From JBLWXV01 sp048267245 (GTDB lineage: Bacteria > Bdellovibrionota > Bacteriovoracia > Bacteriovoracales > Bacteriovoracaceae): 64,000 bases of DNA. The stretch lies in the NCBI GenBank assembly GCA_048267245.1, contig JBLWXV010000002.1:558001-622000 (forward strand), read 5' to 3'. Every line of letters starts with the position of its first letter. Position 1 is the stretch's first letter. Positions 8,616 through 16,461 of the stretch are shown piece by piece. The position numbers were made by a program, and so were the translations under genes. Below the pieces are notes generated by a model, which ran no database searches, had not been told where the DNA came from, and worked only from the letters and a program-made list of their open reading frames with translations.

Positions 8616-9206
8616 CTATAGACCATTATCAATGACCTCAATGAGCATATCTAAAGTCTTATTGTTAAGAAGAAATGCAATCTGACCATGTATACCTAGG
8701 TGGCCGGCATTAAACTTCGCTTCAATTTCAATTGCGTGTTGATCCTCTTCTACCAGTTCATCAGAAATTCCATTTTGATAGAGAAGCTCAGGTATCTGAG
8801 TGTGAATTTCAATTCCAAGAAAATCAGACAGCGCAGAGAGAGCGGCATTGATAAAGATATTGCCAATCTCCACAACAGCATCACTTTCTAATTTCCCCAC
8901 TTCATCGTGGGGAATGCTCTCATCGATAAGTAGTGCAGCTAGCTTTTGTCCCTCATCCCCTGGATAGTACATAAGGGCAGCTCCCTCTACAGTTCCAAAG
9001 TATCTCTGAACAACGAAGTACTTATCATCTTGAGTTTCAAAGCGATTCACAAATTCTTTAGCGCTCACTAGCCTTAGGTCAGGAAGCTCAAAGGTAATTT
9101 CCTGGTTCTTGTCGCCCAAGTGAGAAAGGGCCTCTACCGCGCGACCAATTCCCATATTGAAGACTTCACAGAGCACATCGATATGATCACTTGATAGCTT
9201 TCCCAT
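8616..9206 (-). CDS. CheC/CheX-like phosphatase
   Basis: A 196-residue protein with the two signature helices of the CheC family: an N-terminal EVFNMGIGRAVEAL and a second ESDAVVEIGNIFINAAL, each with the Glu and Asn residues that in CheC dephosphorylate a receiver. Such proteins remove phosphate from CheY-like partners. Its start overlaps the stop of the upstream receiver gene (TAATG), so the two are translationally coupled, and that receiver is the obvious substrate. The kinase gene follows. Whether this module controls motility or something else cannot be told here, as no flagellar or other chemotaxis gene is in the window. Confidence 0.82.
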   Translation of the reverse strand: MGKLSSDHIDVLCEVFNMGIGRAVEALSHLGDKNQEITFELPDLRLVSAKEFVNRFETQDDKYFVVQRYFGTVEGAALMYYPGDEGQKLAALLIDESIPHDEVGKLESDAVVEIGNIFINAALSALSDFLGIEIHTQIPELLYQNGISDELVEEDQHAIEIEAKFNAGHLGIHGQIAFLLNNKTLDMLIEVIDNGL

Positions 9207-9577
9207 TACAAAATCCCTCTCGTAGATAGGAATGATTTTAAATCTTCAGTCTTTAGCGGTTTATCAATAAAGATAAAACCAGCAGCAGCTGCCTTCTCTT
9301 TTACAGCAGCTTGAATGTTGGCCGAAACGATGGCAACTCGATCTTTGGCAATTACTCCCTCTGTCACAAGAGAGGTGGCAAGTTCAATTCCATTCATTCC
9401 CTCCATATTATAATCAATAAGGGCAAGATCGAATTTAAGATTGTCTGCTTGGATATTTTCAATGGCCTCTAATGGACTTTTAAAACTTAGGATTTCTGAT
9501 TCAGGGATGTAGTCGCTTACTGTCTTTGAGTTGATTTTTATGATGACCTTGCTGTCATCAATGATTAGAACTTTCAT
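9206..9577 (-). CDS. single-domain response regulator (CheY-like)
   Basis: A 123-residue receiver domain with no output domain. The acidic pair is in VLIIDDSKV, the phospho-acceptor Asp in LALIDYNMEG, the Ser switch residue in VAIVSAN and the conserved Lys in FIDKPLK. It heads the operon receiver - CheC-like - PAS kinase. The neighbouring kinase probably phosphorylates it and the CheC-like protein probably dephosphorylates it. Output is presumably by protein contact. The upstream gap carries two inverted repeats (9684-9722) shared with the divergent receiver gene. Confidence 0.88.
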   Translation of the reverse strand: MKVLIIDDSKVIIKINSKTVSDYIPESEILSFKSPLEAIENIQADNLKFDLALIDYNMEGMNGIELATSLVTEGVIAKDRVAIVSANIQAAVKEKAAAAGFIFIDKPLKTEDLKSFLSTRGIL

Positions 9578-9683
9578 ACTTTCCCATCCCGTTTCATTCT
9601 TTAAGGCTACACTTATTTTCGGAATATCGAGGGAAAATTCGAGTTTTCTGAGTTTTATTTCTTATTGTTAAGAGTATTTAAAG

Positions 9684-9722
9684 CCACTCTGATTAGAGTG
9701 GTTATAAATGTGGTCACATTTA
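9684..9722. promoter_or_regulatory. two adjacent inverted repeats in divergent promoter region
   Basis: The 290-base gap between the two divergent receiver genes (9578-9867) holds CCACTCT-GATT-AGAGTGG (9684-9701), then TAAATGTG-GT-CACATTTA (9705-9722). Neither has a U-run. They are about 110 bases from the leftward start and 145 from the rightward start. The pairing suggests operator sites or an RNA structure; no other feature is evident in the gap. Confidence 0.4.
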
Positions 9723-9867
9723 AGAGGTCTTTACTGATATCTTTACAATGCCCCTACATTTTAGGTTCTTCTGGGCCCCTTTGATAGGATCGCCTTAGGA
9801 CGAACTAAATTTCTTTGGTGTGATATTTCGTCCACTTTGGATGAATTCTTAGGCAAAGGGGGAGAGG

Positions 9868-10254
9868 GTGAGTAAGTACACGATTCTGATTATTGAGGAC
9901 GACGAATTTATTCGCGAGGGGCTCGCCTTAAACTTTGCTTTAGAAAAATTTAGGGTGCTAGTCGCTACAAAATTGAGTGAAGCAGTTTGCTTGATAGAAT
10001 CTGAATCCGTTGATTTTATCATTTGTGATATCTTCCTTGGATCAGACTACGGTCCTGACGTTCTCAGGTCGTTAAAAAAGATGCTTTTTAATCGTCCCCA
10101 CATTGTATTTATCACGGGAAGAGAAGATGTTAACCAGCAAGAGATGATCTCCAAAGGGGCCTTAGATTTACTCGTAAAGCCCTTTGATATGGAGGTTCTT
10201 GAAAACTATATTGCAGCTTCTCATAGATTAAAGAAGCTCAGTTGGGTTAGTTAA
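9868..10254 (+). CDS. single-domain response regulator
   Basis: A 128-residue stand-alone receiver starting at GTG behind a purine-rich GGGGGAGAGG. It has the acidic cluster EDD at residues 10-12, phospho-acceptor Asp54 in IICDIFLG, a Thr in FITGRED and Lys in LLVKPFD. No DNA-binding or enzyme domain follows. It runs convergently into the CHASE3 hybrid kinase gene with an 8-base overlap, and is divergent from the receiver/CheC/kinase operon. It probably serves as a phosphate carrier or a protein-binding switch; its kinase is most plausibly one of the two beside it. Confidence 0.85.
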   Translation: MSKYTILIIEDDEFIREGLALNFALEKFRVLVATKLSEAVCLIESESVDFIICDIFLGSDYGPDVLRSLKKMLFNRPHIVFITGREDVNQQEMISKGALDLLVKPFDMEVLENYIAASHRLKKLSWVS

Positions 10255-12505
10255 CTTTGATAATATTGAGTAGGTCGTTATACTTTAGCGGCTTGGCAAA
10301 GAAGTATTGAAAGCCATGGGAGAGGGCCTTTTCTCTGTCTTTTTCCTGAGTCATTCCACTCATGGCCATAAGTCTGACGTTATCAAATCTTCTCGCCGCT
10401 TTGGCGACTCCGTAACCATCAATTTCTCCTGGCATGGAGATATCTGTAAGTAGGAAATCTGGAGAGAAAGCAGCTAGTAGTTTAACCGCTTCCTTACCGT
10501 TATACGCCCCAACAGCATTGTATCCATTCTTTTGAAGAATATTGACAGTGTTTTTACAGAGGTCAATTTCGTCATCGACCACTAAAACTTTCTTTCTAGA
10601 ATCGAGCAAATCAAATTGTTGTTTTATCGGGGCGGCACCTTCAATAGTAATAGTTTTAAGCTTTGGAACTCTCACTAGAATTGTTGTCCCTTTGTCGACT
10701 CCATCACTTTGAGCTGAAACACTTCCTTCATGTCTTTCGGCAATTTCCTTAACTAAGGCGAGGCCAAGCCCTAGGCCCTTCTTGCCATTTTTCTCGCTCT
10801 TTTCTGCCTGCCAAAATGCGGCAAACATATTTTCTACCTGATCCTCTGTAAGGCCAATTCCATGATCGCGCACACTGATAATATAATCATCCGAGTCGGC
10901 CTCTAGCTTCACATCAATGGCACTATCTGAGTCGGAGAACTTATAGGCATTCATTAAAAGATTCATGAGCAATTGTTGAATTCTTGTAGAATCCATAAGT
11001 ACCTTTGAATCATCTTCGTCACTCAAAGTTGATTGAAAACTTACTGGTCTTGAGTCATTGGCGGCAAGCATTTTAAAGTCGTCGACAACTTTTGCAACTT
11101 CCAGAACGAGGCTTCCCTCTCTGAGCTTTACCTCAAACTTACCTTTGCTGATTCTCGTAATATCAAGGAGATCATCTACGAGTTTTGAAATTTGAATACA
11201 TTGTCTCTCAATAATGTCGATGGGTTCATCATAGGAAGTATAGATTTCAAAGCGGATGCCATCGATGGTTGAAGAAATAACCGCCAGTGGATTTCTAATC
11301 TCGTGACCAAGCTGCCCGATGAAATTGTCTTTATTTTGTTGTTCTTTGTTGAGGCTGTCATTGAGAAGCGAGTTTTCAACTAGGTTCGTGAGGGCATTTG
11401 AGAGAATATCAAAGATATAAAGTTCATCTTCTTGATAGTCTTCTCTTCCTTGACTTCCGATGACGGTGATTGCGCCATTCATGCCCAGGGGGATTGTGAT
11501 AATATTATCTCCATAACGGCTAATAAAGTCTTTGAGAGTCTTTTTATCATCGACAATGTCCGAGACTTTTTCAAAATCAATAACTGCGTGTTTAGGGTCT
11601 GTTCTTTTACGAATTCCCTTTTGAGCAAGGTGAAGTTTAAGCTCATCAGGAAAGTGCGGATTGCCAAAAGTATCGCTTGCGTAATAGATATTTTCTTCTA
11701 ATCCAAACTTTCTTCCCTTAATGATCATACAACAATAGCGGGCCATGAGGATTTCTAGCACGCTCTTTGTTATCAATGGCCCCACTGAAATGAAGTGTCT
11801 GATTCCCTCTGCAGAATTAAAGAGATTTAGAACCTTCTCTAACTTAATAAGCTTATGACGGTGAAGTTCTTCTCTGCGATCAAGTTCCTTGAGTTTGGCC
11901 GAATTTAGGTAGTGGGTAATAAAAATAAGAAGAACTGCCAGCAGAACACAACAAATTAAGACAAATGTCAGGCTTGCGTATTCATTGGTTCGCTTTCTTC
12001 TGCCAGTCTCTATTTCAATATTATTTAAGCTCTTTAGAGTATTTATATTTGCTTGGATCTCGTCCATTAACTTGCGGCCGCGATCTGTTTTTATAATTTT
12101 AAGGGCGACGTTATCTTTGTCCTGATCAACTAGACTAACTGTTTTATCAAGCTCCGATAGTTTTTCATTAACAAGAGTTACAAGTCCCTTAAGCTTCTGC
12201 TCTTCCTCCGTCGTCTTATCGTAATTGCCGAGCTCAAGCAGGGTGGAGTCGATATCTTTTCTGGCCTGCTCATAGGGAGCGAGATAAGCGGCGTCGTCTG
12301 TGAGCATGAAGCCGCGCTGTCCAGTTTCACTCATGAGCATGAGCTCATTGAGGGTCGAGAGGCTAAGTTGATAAGCATGTCGCTGTCTAATACTTGTTAC
12401 GGTCTCACTATCAATTTGGGAATCTTTCCAATAAATTAGGTAGAGAATTGAGGAGATGGTAAGCACTAGAATGATGTAACTTACATCAATGATTTTCTTG
12501 TTCAT
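10247..12505 (-). CDS. CHASE3 hybrid sensor histidine kinase
   Basis: The start is set at the ATG complementary to 12503-12505; a longer frame exists, but this start has AGGTC upstream and gives a natural membrane anchor (752 residues). Order: membrane helix (about 5-25), periplasmic CHASE3-type four-helix domain (MSETGQRGFMLTDDAAYLAP), second membrane helix, a GAF-like region, HisKA with His401 in GHEIRNPL, a HATPase domain (NAYKFSD, RDHGIGL, GLGLGLALVK) and a C-terminal receiver (VLVVDDE, phospho-acceptor in LLTDISMPG, FFAKPL). It passes an envelope signal by phosphorelay. An HPt protein is needed downstream; the nearest in this window is at 40250. Its start diverges from the receiver gene at 12591. 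Confidence 0.88.
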   Translation of the reverse strand: MNKKIIDVSYIILVLTISSILYLIYWKDSQIDSETVTSIRQRHAYQLSLSTLNELMLMSETGQRGFMLTDDAAYLAPYEQARKDIDSTLLELGNYDKTTEEEQKLKGLVTLVNEKLSELDKTVSLVDQDKDNVALKIIKTDRGRKLMDEIQANINTLKSLNNIEIETGRRKRTNEYASLTFVLICCVLLAVLLIFITHYLNSAKLKELDRREELHRHKLIKLEKVLNLFNSAEGIRHFISVGPLITKSVLEILMARYCCMIIKGRKFGLEENIYYASDTFGNPHFPDELKLHLAQKGIRKRTDPKHAVIDFEKVSDIVDDKKTLKDFISRYGDNIITIPLGMNGAITVIGSQGREDYQEDELYIFDILSNALTNLVENSLLNDSLNKEQQNKDNFIGQLGHEIRNPLAVISSTIDGIRFEIYTSYDEPIDIIERQCIQISKLVDDLLDITRISKGKFEVKLREGSLVLEVAKVVDDFKMLAANDSRPVSFQSTLSDEDDSKVLMDSTRIQQLLMNLLMNAYKFSDSDSAIDVKLEADSDDYIISVRDHGIGLTEDQVENMFAAFWQAEKSEKNGKKGLGLGLALVKEIAERHEGSVSAQSDGVDKGTTILVRVPKLKTITIEGAAPIKQQFDLLDSRKKVLVVDDEIDLCKNTVNILQKNGYNAVGAYNGKEAVKLLAAFSPDFLLTDISMPGEIDGYGVAKAARRFDNVRLMAMSGMTQEKDREKALSHGFQYFFAKPLKYNDLLNIIKVN

Positions 12506-12506
12506 C

Positions 12507-12586
12507 TTTGACCTGCTTTGTAAATACCTGCTGGGTATACGACATATGTTGACCTTTGACCTTAAGAAACTGTAAGAATGTAAAAT
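12507..12586. promoter_or_regulatory. divergent promoter with three TTGACCT repeats
   Basis: The 85-base gap between the hybrid kinase and the divergent receiver holds three direct copies of TTGACCT (12508-12514, 12549-12555, 12556-12562); the last two are head-to-tail. A -10-like TAAAAT lies at 12581-12586, only 4 bases before the ATG at 12591, so the receiver mRNA could be almost leaderless. Response-regulator operators are often tandem direct repeats. Function inferred. Confidence 0.45.
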
Positions 12587-12590
12587 ATTT

Positions 12591-12959
12591 ATGAAAGTAC
12601 TACTCATCGAAAACGAAGTTAACTTGTTGAAAATATGGAAGATTGCCCTCGAGAGACAAGGGTTACAAGTGACTGCGTCCTCTAGTTTAAAAGAAGCGCG
12701 TGAGAATATGATGCAGGAGCGCTTTGACACAATCGTTTCAGACTTTCACCTCGATGACGGTGATATCAATGATTTAGAAGTGGATATCAGTTCTCATCAA
12801 CCCGGCGCCAAGCTCATCGTGATTTCGGGGCGCACCAGCGATTATATGCGCGAGACAATGTTTAACCATCCCTCTCTGAGCTTTCTTGAAAAGCCAGTTC
12901 CCCTGAGCGTCCTCATGCAGACACTCACAGTAAGTAGCGAAGCGGCGCTCACGCTTTAA
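12591..12959 (+). CDS. single-domain response regulator, atypical acidic pocket
   Basis: A 122-residue receiver: LLIENEVNL replaces the usual Asp-Asp pair with Glu-Asn-Glu, while the phospho-acceptor Asp (IVSDFHLDD), Ser (VISGRTSD) and Lys (FLEKPVP) are kept. It may still be phosphorylated, but metal binding could be altered. It lies back-to-back with the CHASE3 hybrid kinase, which is its likely partner, and shares the TTGACCT-repeat region. There is no clear Shine-Dalgarno sequence; a -10-like box 4 bases before the ATG suggests a very short leader. No output domain. Confidence 0.8.
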   Translation: MKVLLIENEVNLLKIWKIALERQGLQVTASSSLKEARENMMQERFDTIVSDFHLDDGDINDLEVDISSHQPGAKLIVISGRTSDYMRETMFNHPSLSFLEKPVPLSVLMQTLTVSSEAALTL

Positions 12960-13087
12960 ATACCCACTTCATTTACTCCATTACCAGGCGTAATTTTCCG
13001 CCTTTCTCCCTTTTTTAGAAAGTTTAAAAAGTAAACTATCTTAGTTGTCGATACATCCAAGGAGTTAATCCGTTGGAGATCGAATTT

Positions 13088-14215
13088 ATGAAGATTCTAC
13101 TTTTAACCTTAGTGAGTATCGCTTCGAGTTTGGCCTGGGCCGATTCGCGGGCGCTAGCAGTAAAATTGCACAATCGTCTCACTGGAGTTCCACCGTCTGC
13201 ACAGGTCAAACAACAGATGGCCAATTTGATTGATCAAGGGCGCGCTGTTGAAGCGGCTGAACTCGCCATGGACAATCCATACTTCTACAACTTGAAAGCT
13301 AAGAACTGGATTAAGACTTGGACTAATGAGTCTCGTTCTAATCGCATAATACTCAATGATTACGTGGCCACGGTGCTTGGAATGATTCGAGATGAAGTGC
13401 CATTTAACCAGGTTCTCACTTCAGATATTCTTTATATGGGGAGGGATGGACTCGCTAATGTCGATGCCTATAACAGAGAGAATAATGAACACTATAAGGA
13501 TCTCGAAGAGCGAAGCTACGACTTAAAGGATGTCTTGATTAGAAAGAATCAATCTGAATTTAATCAAATCGCTGACACTGCCGGGATTATTACAACGAGG
13601 GCTTCGGGTGAGGCATTTTTTAGTGCTGGAACAAATAGAAGGATGACACGCTTTCTTTTTATCAACTTCTTATGCAGAGACTTTGAAGCTCTCCACGATA
13701 TTACAATTCCAGATATTTTTGTAAGAAGAGATGTTGAACGCGATCCAGGTGGTGACTCGCGCACATTTAAAAATCAATGTGTCGGTTGTCACGCAGGACA
13801 AGACGCACTTGGTGGGGCGTGGGCTTACTATGATTATGATGGCAGAAAAGTTGTCTACTCACCAGGAAGTGTACGCCAAAAAATTAATAAAAATGTCTTC
13901 TATCCAGAGGGGCATCAAGTGGTCGATGACTCTTGGACAAATCTCTGGACAGTTGGGCAGAACAGTTCTCTTGGTTGGGGGAGTACCACAAGTGGAAATG
14001 GAGCTAAGAGCTTTGGTCAAATGGTTGTTGAGAGTGAAGCTTTTGGAGAGTGTATGGCCCAGAGGTCATTTGAACTAGCCTGTACTCGCACTCCTATGAG
14101 TGAAGAAGAAAAGGCAAAGGTTAAAGATCTTGGAAGCGAATTTATGACTTCAATGTCTTTTAATATGAAAGAGCTAATTGCCAAGACTGCCGTTAGCTGT
14201 GTGGTGGAGGAATAA
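13088..14215 (+). CDS. exported DUF1588-like monohaem cytochrome protein
   Basis: The start is the ATG at 13088 (GGAG upstream, then signal peptide to about residue 18); an upstream TTG is less likely. The 375-residue protein carries HNRLTGVPPS near the N-terminus and a C-terminal haem-c motif CVGCH at 231-235, followed by AGQDALGGAWAYYDYDG. This matches the pattern of the planctomycete/myxobacterial DUF1588/PSCyt proteins (CxxCH, D-x-L-G, then an aromatic-Asp-x-G). Those occur with Tat-exported DUF1501/DUF1552 proteins, as here. It is the first gene of a seven-gene operon and overlaps the next by one base. It is probably periplasmic or outer-membrane associated and redox active; the reaction is unknown. 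Confidence 0.75.
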   Translation: MKILLLTLVSIASSLAWADSRALAVKLHNRLTGVPPSAQVKQQMANLIDQGRAVEAAELAMDNPYFYNLKAKNWIKTWTNESRSNRIILNDYVATVLGMIRDEVPFNQVLTSDILYMGRDGLANVDAYNRENNEHYKDLEERSYDLKDVLIRKNQSEFNQIADTAGIITTRASGEAFFSAGTNRRMTRFLFINFLCRDFEALHDITIPDIFVRRDVERDPGGDSRTFKNQCVGCHAGQDALGGAWAYYDYDGRKVVYSPGSVRQKINKNVFYPEGHQVVDDSWTNLWTVGQNSSLGWGSTTSGNGAKSFGQMVVESEAFGECMAQRSFELACTRTPMSEEEKAKVKDLGSEFMTSMSFNMKELIAKTAVSCVVEE

Positions 14216-14943
14216 TGAAGAAATCAAATAACCCCGCCATTATTATCTCCTCGCTTTTATTGGTGATTATTCTAGTGAGCTTTAATCACTGTGTGGTTCA
14301 AACCAAAGTTAATAAGAAGAAAGCGACAGCGACTAATGAGTCTAGTTCAAATACCACGACAGGTGAAATTAGTGGTGACTTTACAGATATTGCAGAACCC
14401 GATCATGGGGGAGATCCCACAGAGTCCACTGATGAAGTGGTCAACGAAGTGGTGAAAATGGGCGTAAAGAATTTTGAAGAAATCTACATGACTATGAGTG
14501 TTCTTACCGGTGTTCCTCATACAGTGAGTGCTGTGAGAAACGTGTATAACGACGTAAAGGTTTTACTGCCAACAGACAATGACATTAAAACCTTTGCAAG
14601 CTCCAATCAAGTGTCAATATTAAAATTGGCCAGTGAATATTGTAACGAACTCGTAAGAAGCTCAACATATCGCTCGGCAATTTGGCCTAATGTAAATTTC
14701 GGTGAGTCTTCAAGTAGTGCTTTTAGTGATGACAAACGAGATTATTTAATTGATCAGATTATGCAGAAGTTTTGGCTGGTCCCGAGCGATGAGATGTATC
14801 TCTATAATATAGAGAGAAATGAGCTCAACCTACTAATGGATGAGTTACTCGCTGGCACTAGTACTAACTCAACTACAACTCAAACAACTATTAAGGGCGT
14901 ATGTAGCGCGGCACTTTCGAGCGCACACGTCATCATTCTGTGA
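14215..14943 (+). CDS. lipoprotein with atypical lipobox (FNHC)
   Basis: A 242-residue protein with a long hydrophobic leader ending FNHC. Cys then starts a Ser/Thr-rich low-complexity spacer (about 35-70) and a helical domain. The -1 residue of the lipobox is His instead of Gly/Ala/Ser, so standard predictors would miss it. No catalytic motif is seen; two further Cys occur in the C-terminal half. It is coupled to the DUF1588-like cytochrome gene (TAATG overlap) and followed by the Tat protein, so it is probably the surface or periplasmic partner of both. Lipidation is inferred from the leader, the Cys and the lspA paralogue in the same operon. Confidence 0.65.
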   Translation: MKKSNNPAIIISSLLLVIILVSFNHCVVQTKVNKKKATATNESSSNTTTGEISGDFTDIAEPDHGGDPTESTDEVVNEVVKMGVKNFEEIYMTMSVLTGVPHTVSAVRNVYNDVKVLLPTDNDIKTFASSNQVSILKLASEYCNELVRSSTYRSAIWPNVNFGESSSSAFSDDKRDYLIDQIMQKFWLVPSDEMYLYNIERNELNLLMDELLAGTSTNSTTTQTTIKGVCSAALSSAHVIIL

Positions 14944-14950
14944 GTGAATT

Positions 14951-16453
14951 ATGAGTAAGAAAGTTAAAAAATTATCTGAAGATGAGTTATCTGGGCCGAT
15001 CAAGATTGAAAATCATGCACCAGTTTCTCGTCGAGACTTTCTCGCCAAAGGCTTTATCGCCGGAGCTGCTTGGGCATTGGCCCCAAATATGCTCGACCTG
15101 ATTGGCAAGCGAAGTTTCTTCTCTCAAGCCTTCGGAGCAGATATAGCTGATTGTGGAGGAGTGCCGGCCCTCAATCAAAATATTCCCGTCATTATTTTTG
15201 ATCTCGCTGGTGGTGCAAACATTGCTGGTTCAAATGTTATTGTCGGAAGTGCAGGAGCGCAGGAAAACTTTCTTCCTGAAGCCGACTATGCTTCTCTTGG
15301 TCTTCCTCCCGATATGACGCCAGAGAAAACTGGACAAATTAATAGTGATCTTGGACTTAAATTTCACTCTGACTCTGGCTTTCTTCGCGGTATTTTGACC
15401 CAAACTACTGCTCAAATGAGATCGAGAGTTGACGGAGGAATTTTCTGTTCATCATCAGCTGATGATACCGGCAATAATCCTCACAACCCAATGTACTGGC
15501 TTGCTAAAGCTGGGGCAGGTGGAGATCTTGCTAGAATCGCTGGAACCAGCAACTCCCAGTCTGGTGGCAGATCTGCAGCGCCTAAGTCTTCAGTGAACCC
15601 CAATATTCAACCGGTCTCACTCAATGATACGAGAGACGCTGTAAACCTTGTAAGTGCAGGCAGACTCTCAACTTTGATGCCAGAGAGCAAAGTTCAGAGT
15701 GTTCTACGCGCCGTTGAGCGCATGAGTGAGAGACAATTAAGACGCTATGATCAGATGACACTCTCAGATCAAATTAAAACTCTAGTTGAGTGTGGCTACC
15801 TTCAGACAAGAGATCTGATTGGACGCTACTCTTCAGCAGAGATTGATCCGGCACAAGATGCTTTAGTGAATCAAGCCTTTGATAATCTTGGAAATGGCGA
15901 TCAAAAGAAGACAGCTACTATTGCTAAGCTTGTTCTTGATGGCCACATAGGCGCTGGAACCATTACCAAGGGTGGATACGACTATCACAATGGGACCAGG
16001 CAAACGGGTGAGCTTCGCGACTTTGAAGCTGGCGAACTCATTGGTCGAGTGATCAAGCTTGCCTCGCTTAAGAATAAGAGTGTCATGATCTATGTCTTTA
16101 CCGATGGTGGAATCTCAGCGAGAAATACAATTGATACGACAACTAATGGCAGAGGAAAGTATATTTGGGGTGGAGATAGTTCACAGAGATCATCGGCAAT
16201 GCTTCTAACTTTCCATCCGAGTGGGCGACCAGTTCTTAGAAACGCAACAAGACAGATTGGCGGCTTTAAAAAAGGTGGCTCGGTTGATCTCTTTGCCGCT
16301 ACAACATCTAACTCTGTTGTAAATCTCAATAAGGCGTTTGTGGCAAATTACCTTGCCGCTCACGGGAACGAATCTATGCTCGCAGATGTCGTTGGTGACA
16401 ATCCCTTTGGGAGTCAGCTCGACAAATACTTGTTCTTTGAGAAATTCTATTAG
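14951..16453 (+). CDS. Tat-exported DUF1501-like protein
   Basis: A 500-residue protein with a twin-arginine signal (SRRDFLAKG at about residues 22-30, hydrophobic run to about 45). The mature part resembles DUF1501/alkaline-phosphatase-superfamily proteins: an early core strand PVIIFDLAGGANIAG, a GLKFHSDSGF segment and a late VFTDGGISARNT followed by GKYIWGGD, where DUF1501 proteins place their metal-site residues. Tat export means it folds, and perhaps takes up metal, in the cytoplasm. DUF1501 or DUF1552 proteins are paired with DUF1585-1595 cytochromes in other phyla, and this operon has that pairing. The enzymatic activity of the family is not established. Family assignment moderate. Confidence 0.68.
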   Translation: MSKKVKKLSEDELSGPIKIENHAPVSRRDFLAKGFIAGAAWALAPNMLDLIGKRSFFSQAFGADIADCGGVPALNQNIPVIIFDLAGGANIAGSNVIVGSAGAQENFLPEADYASLGLPPDMTPEKTGQINSDLGLKFHSDSGFLRGILTQTTAQMRSRVDGGIFCSSSADDTGNNPHNPMYWLAKAGAGGDLARIAGTSNSQSGGRSAAPKSSVNPNIQPVSLNDTRDAVNLVSAGRLSTLMPESKVQSVLRAVERMSERQLRRYDQMTLSDQIKTLVECGYLQTRDLIGRYSSAEIDPAQDALVNQAFDNLGNGDQKKTATIAKLVLDGHIGAGTITKGGYDYHNGTRQTGELRDFEAGELIGRVIKLASLKNKSVMIYVFTDGGISARNTIDTTTNGRGKYIWGGDSSQRSSAMLLTFHPSGRPVLRNATRQIGGFKKGGSVDLFAATTSNSVVNLNKAFVANYLAAHGNESMLADVVGDNPFGSQLDKYLFFEKFY

Positions 16454-16461
16454 GAGTAGGG

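Noticed and set aside
10247..12730. Longer start for the hybrid kinase (75 extra N-terminal codons).
   Set aside because: The extra residues run across the divergent promoter and into the receiver gene and are not membrane-like; the ATG at 12505 has a ribosome site and begins a normal membrane anchor.
13073..13087. TTG start for the DUF1588-like gene.
   Set aside because: It would place charged residues before the signal peptide and uses the ribosome site itself as coding sequence; ATG 13088 fits better.
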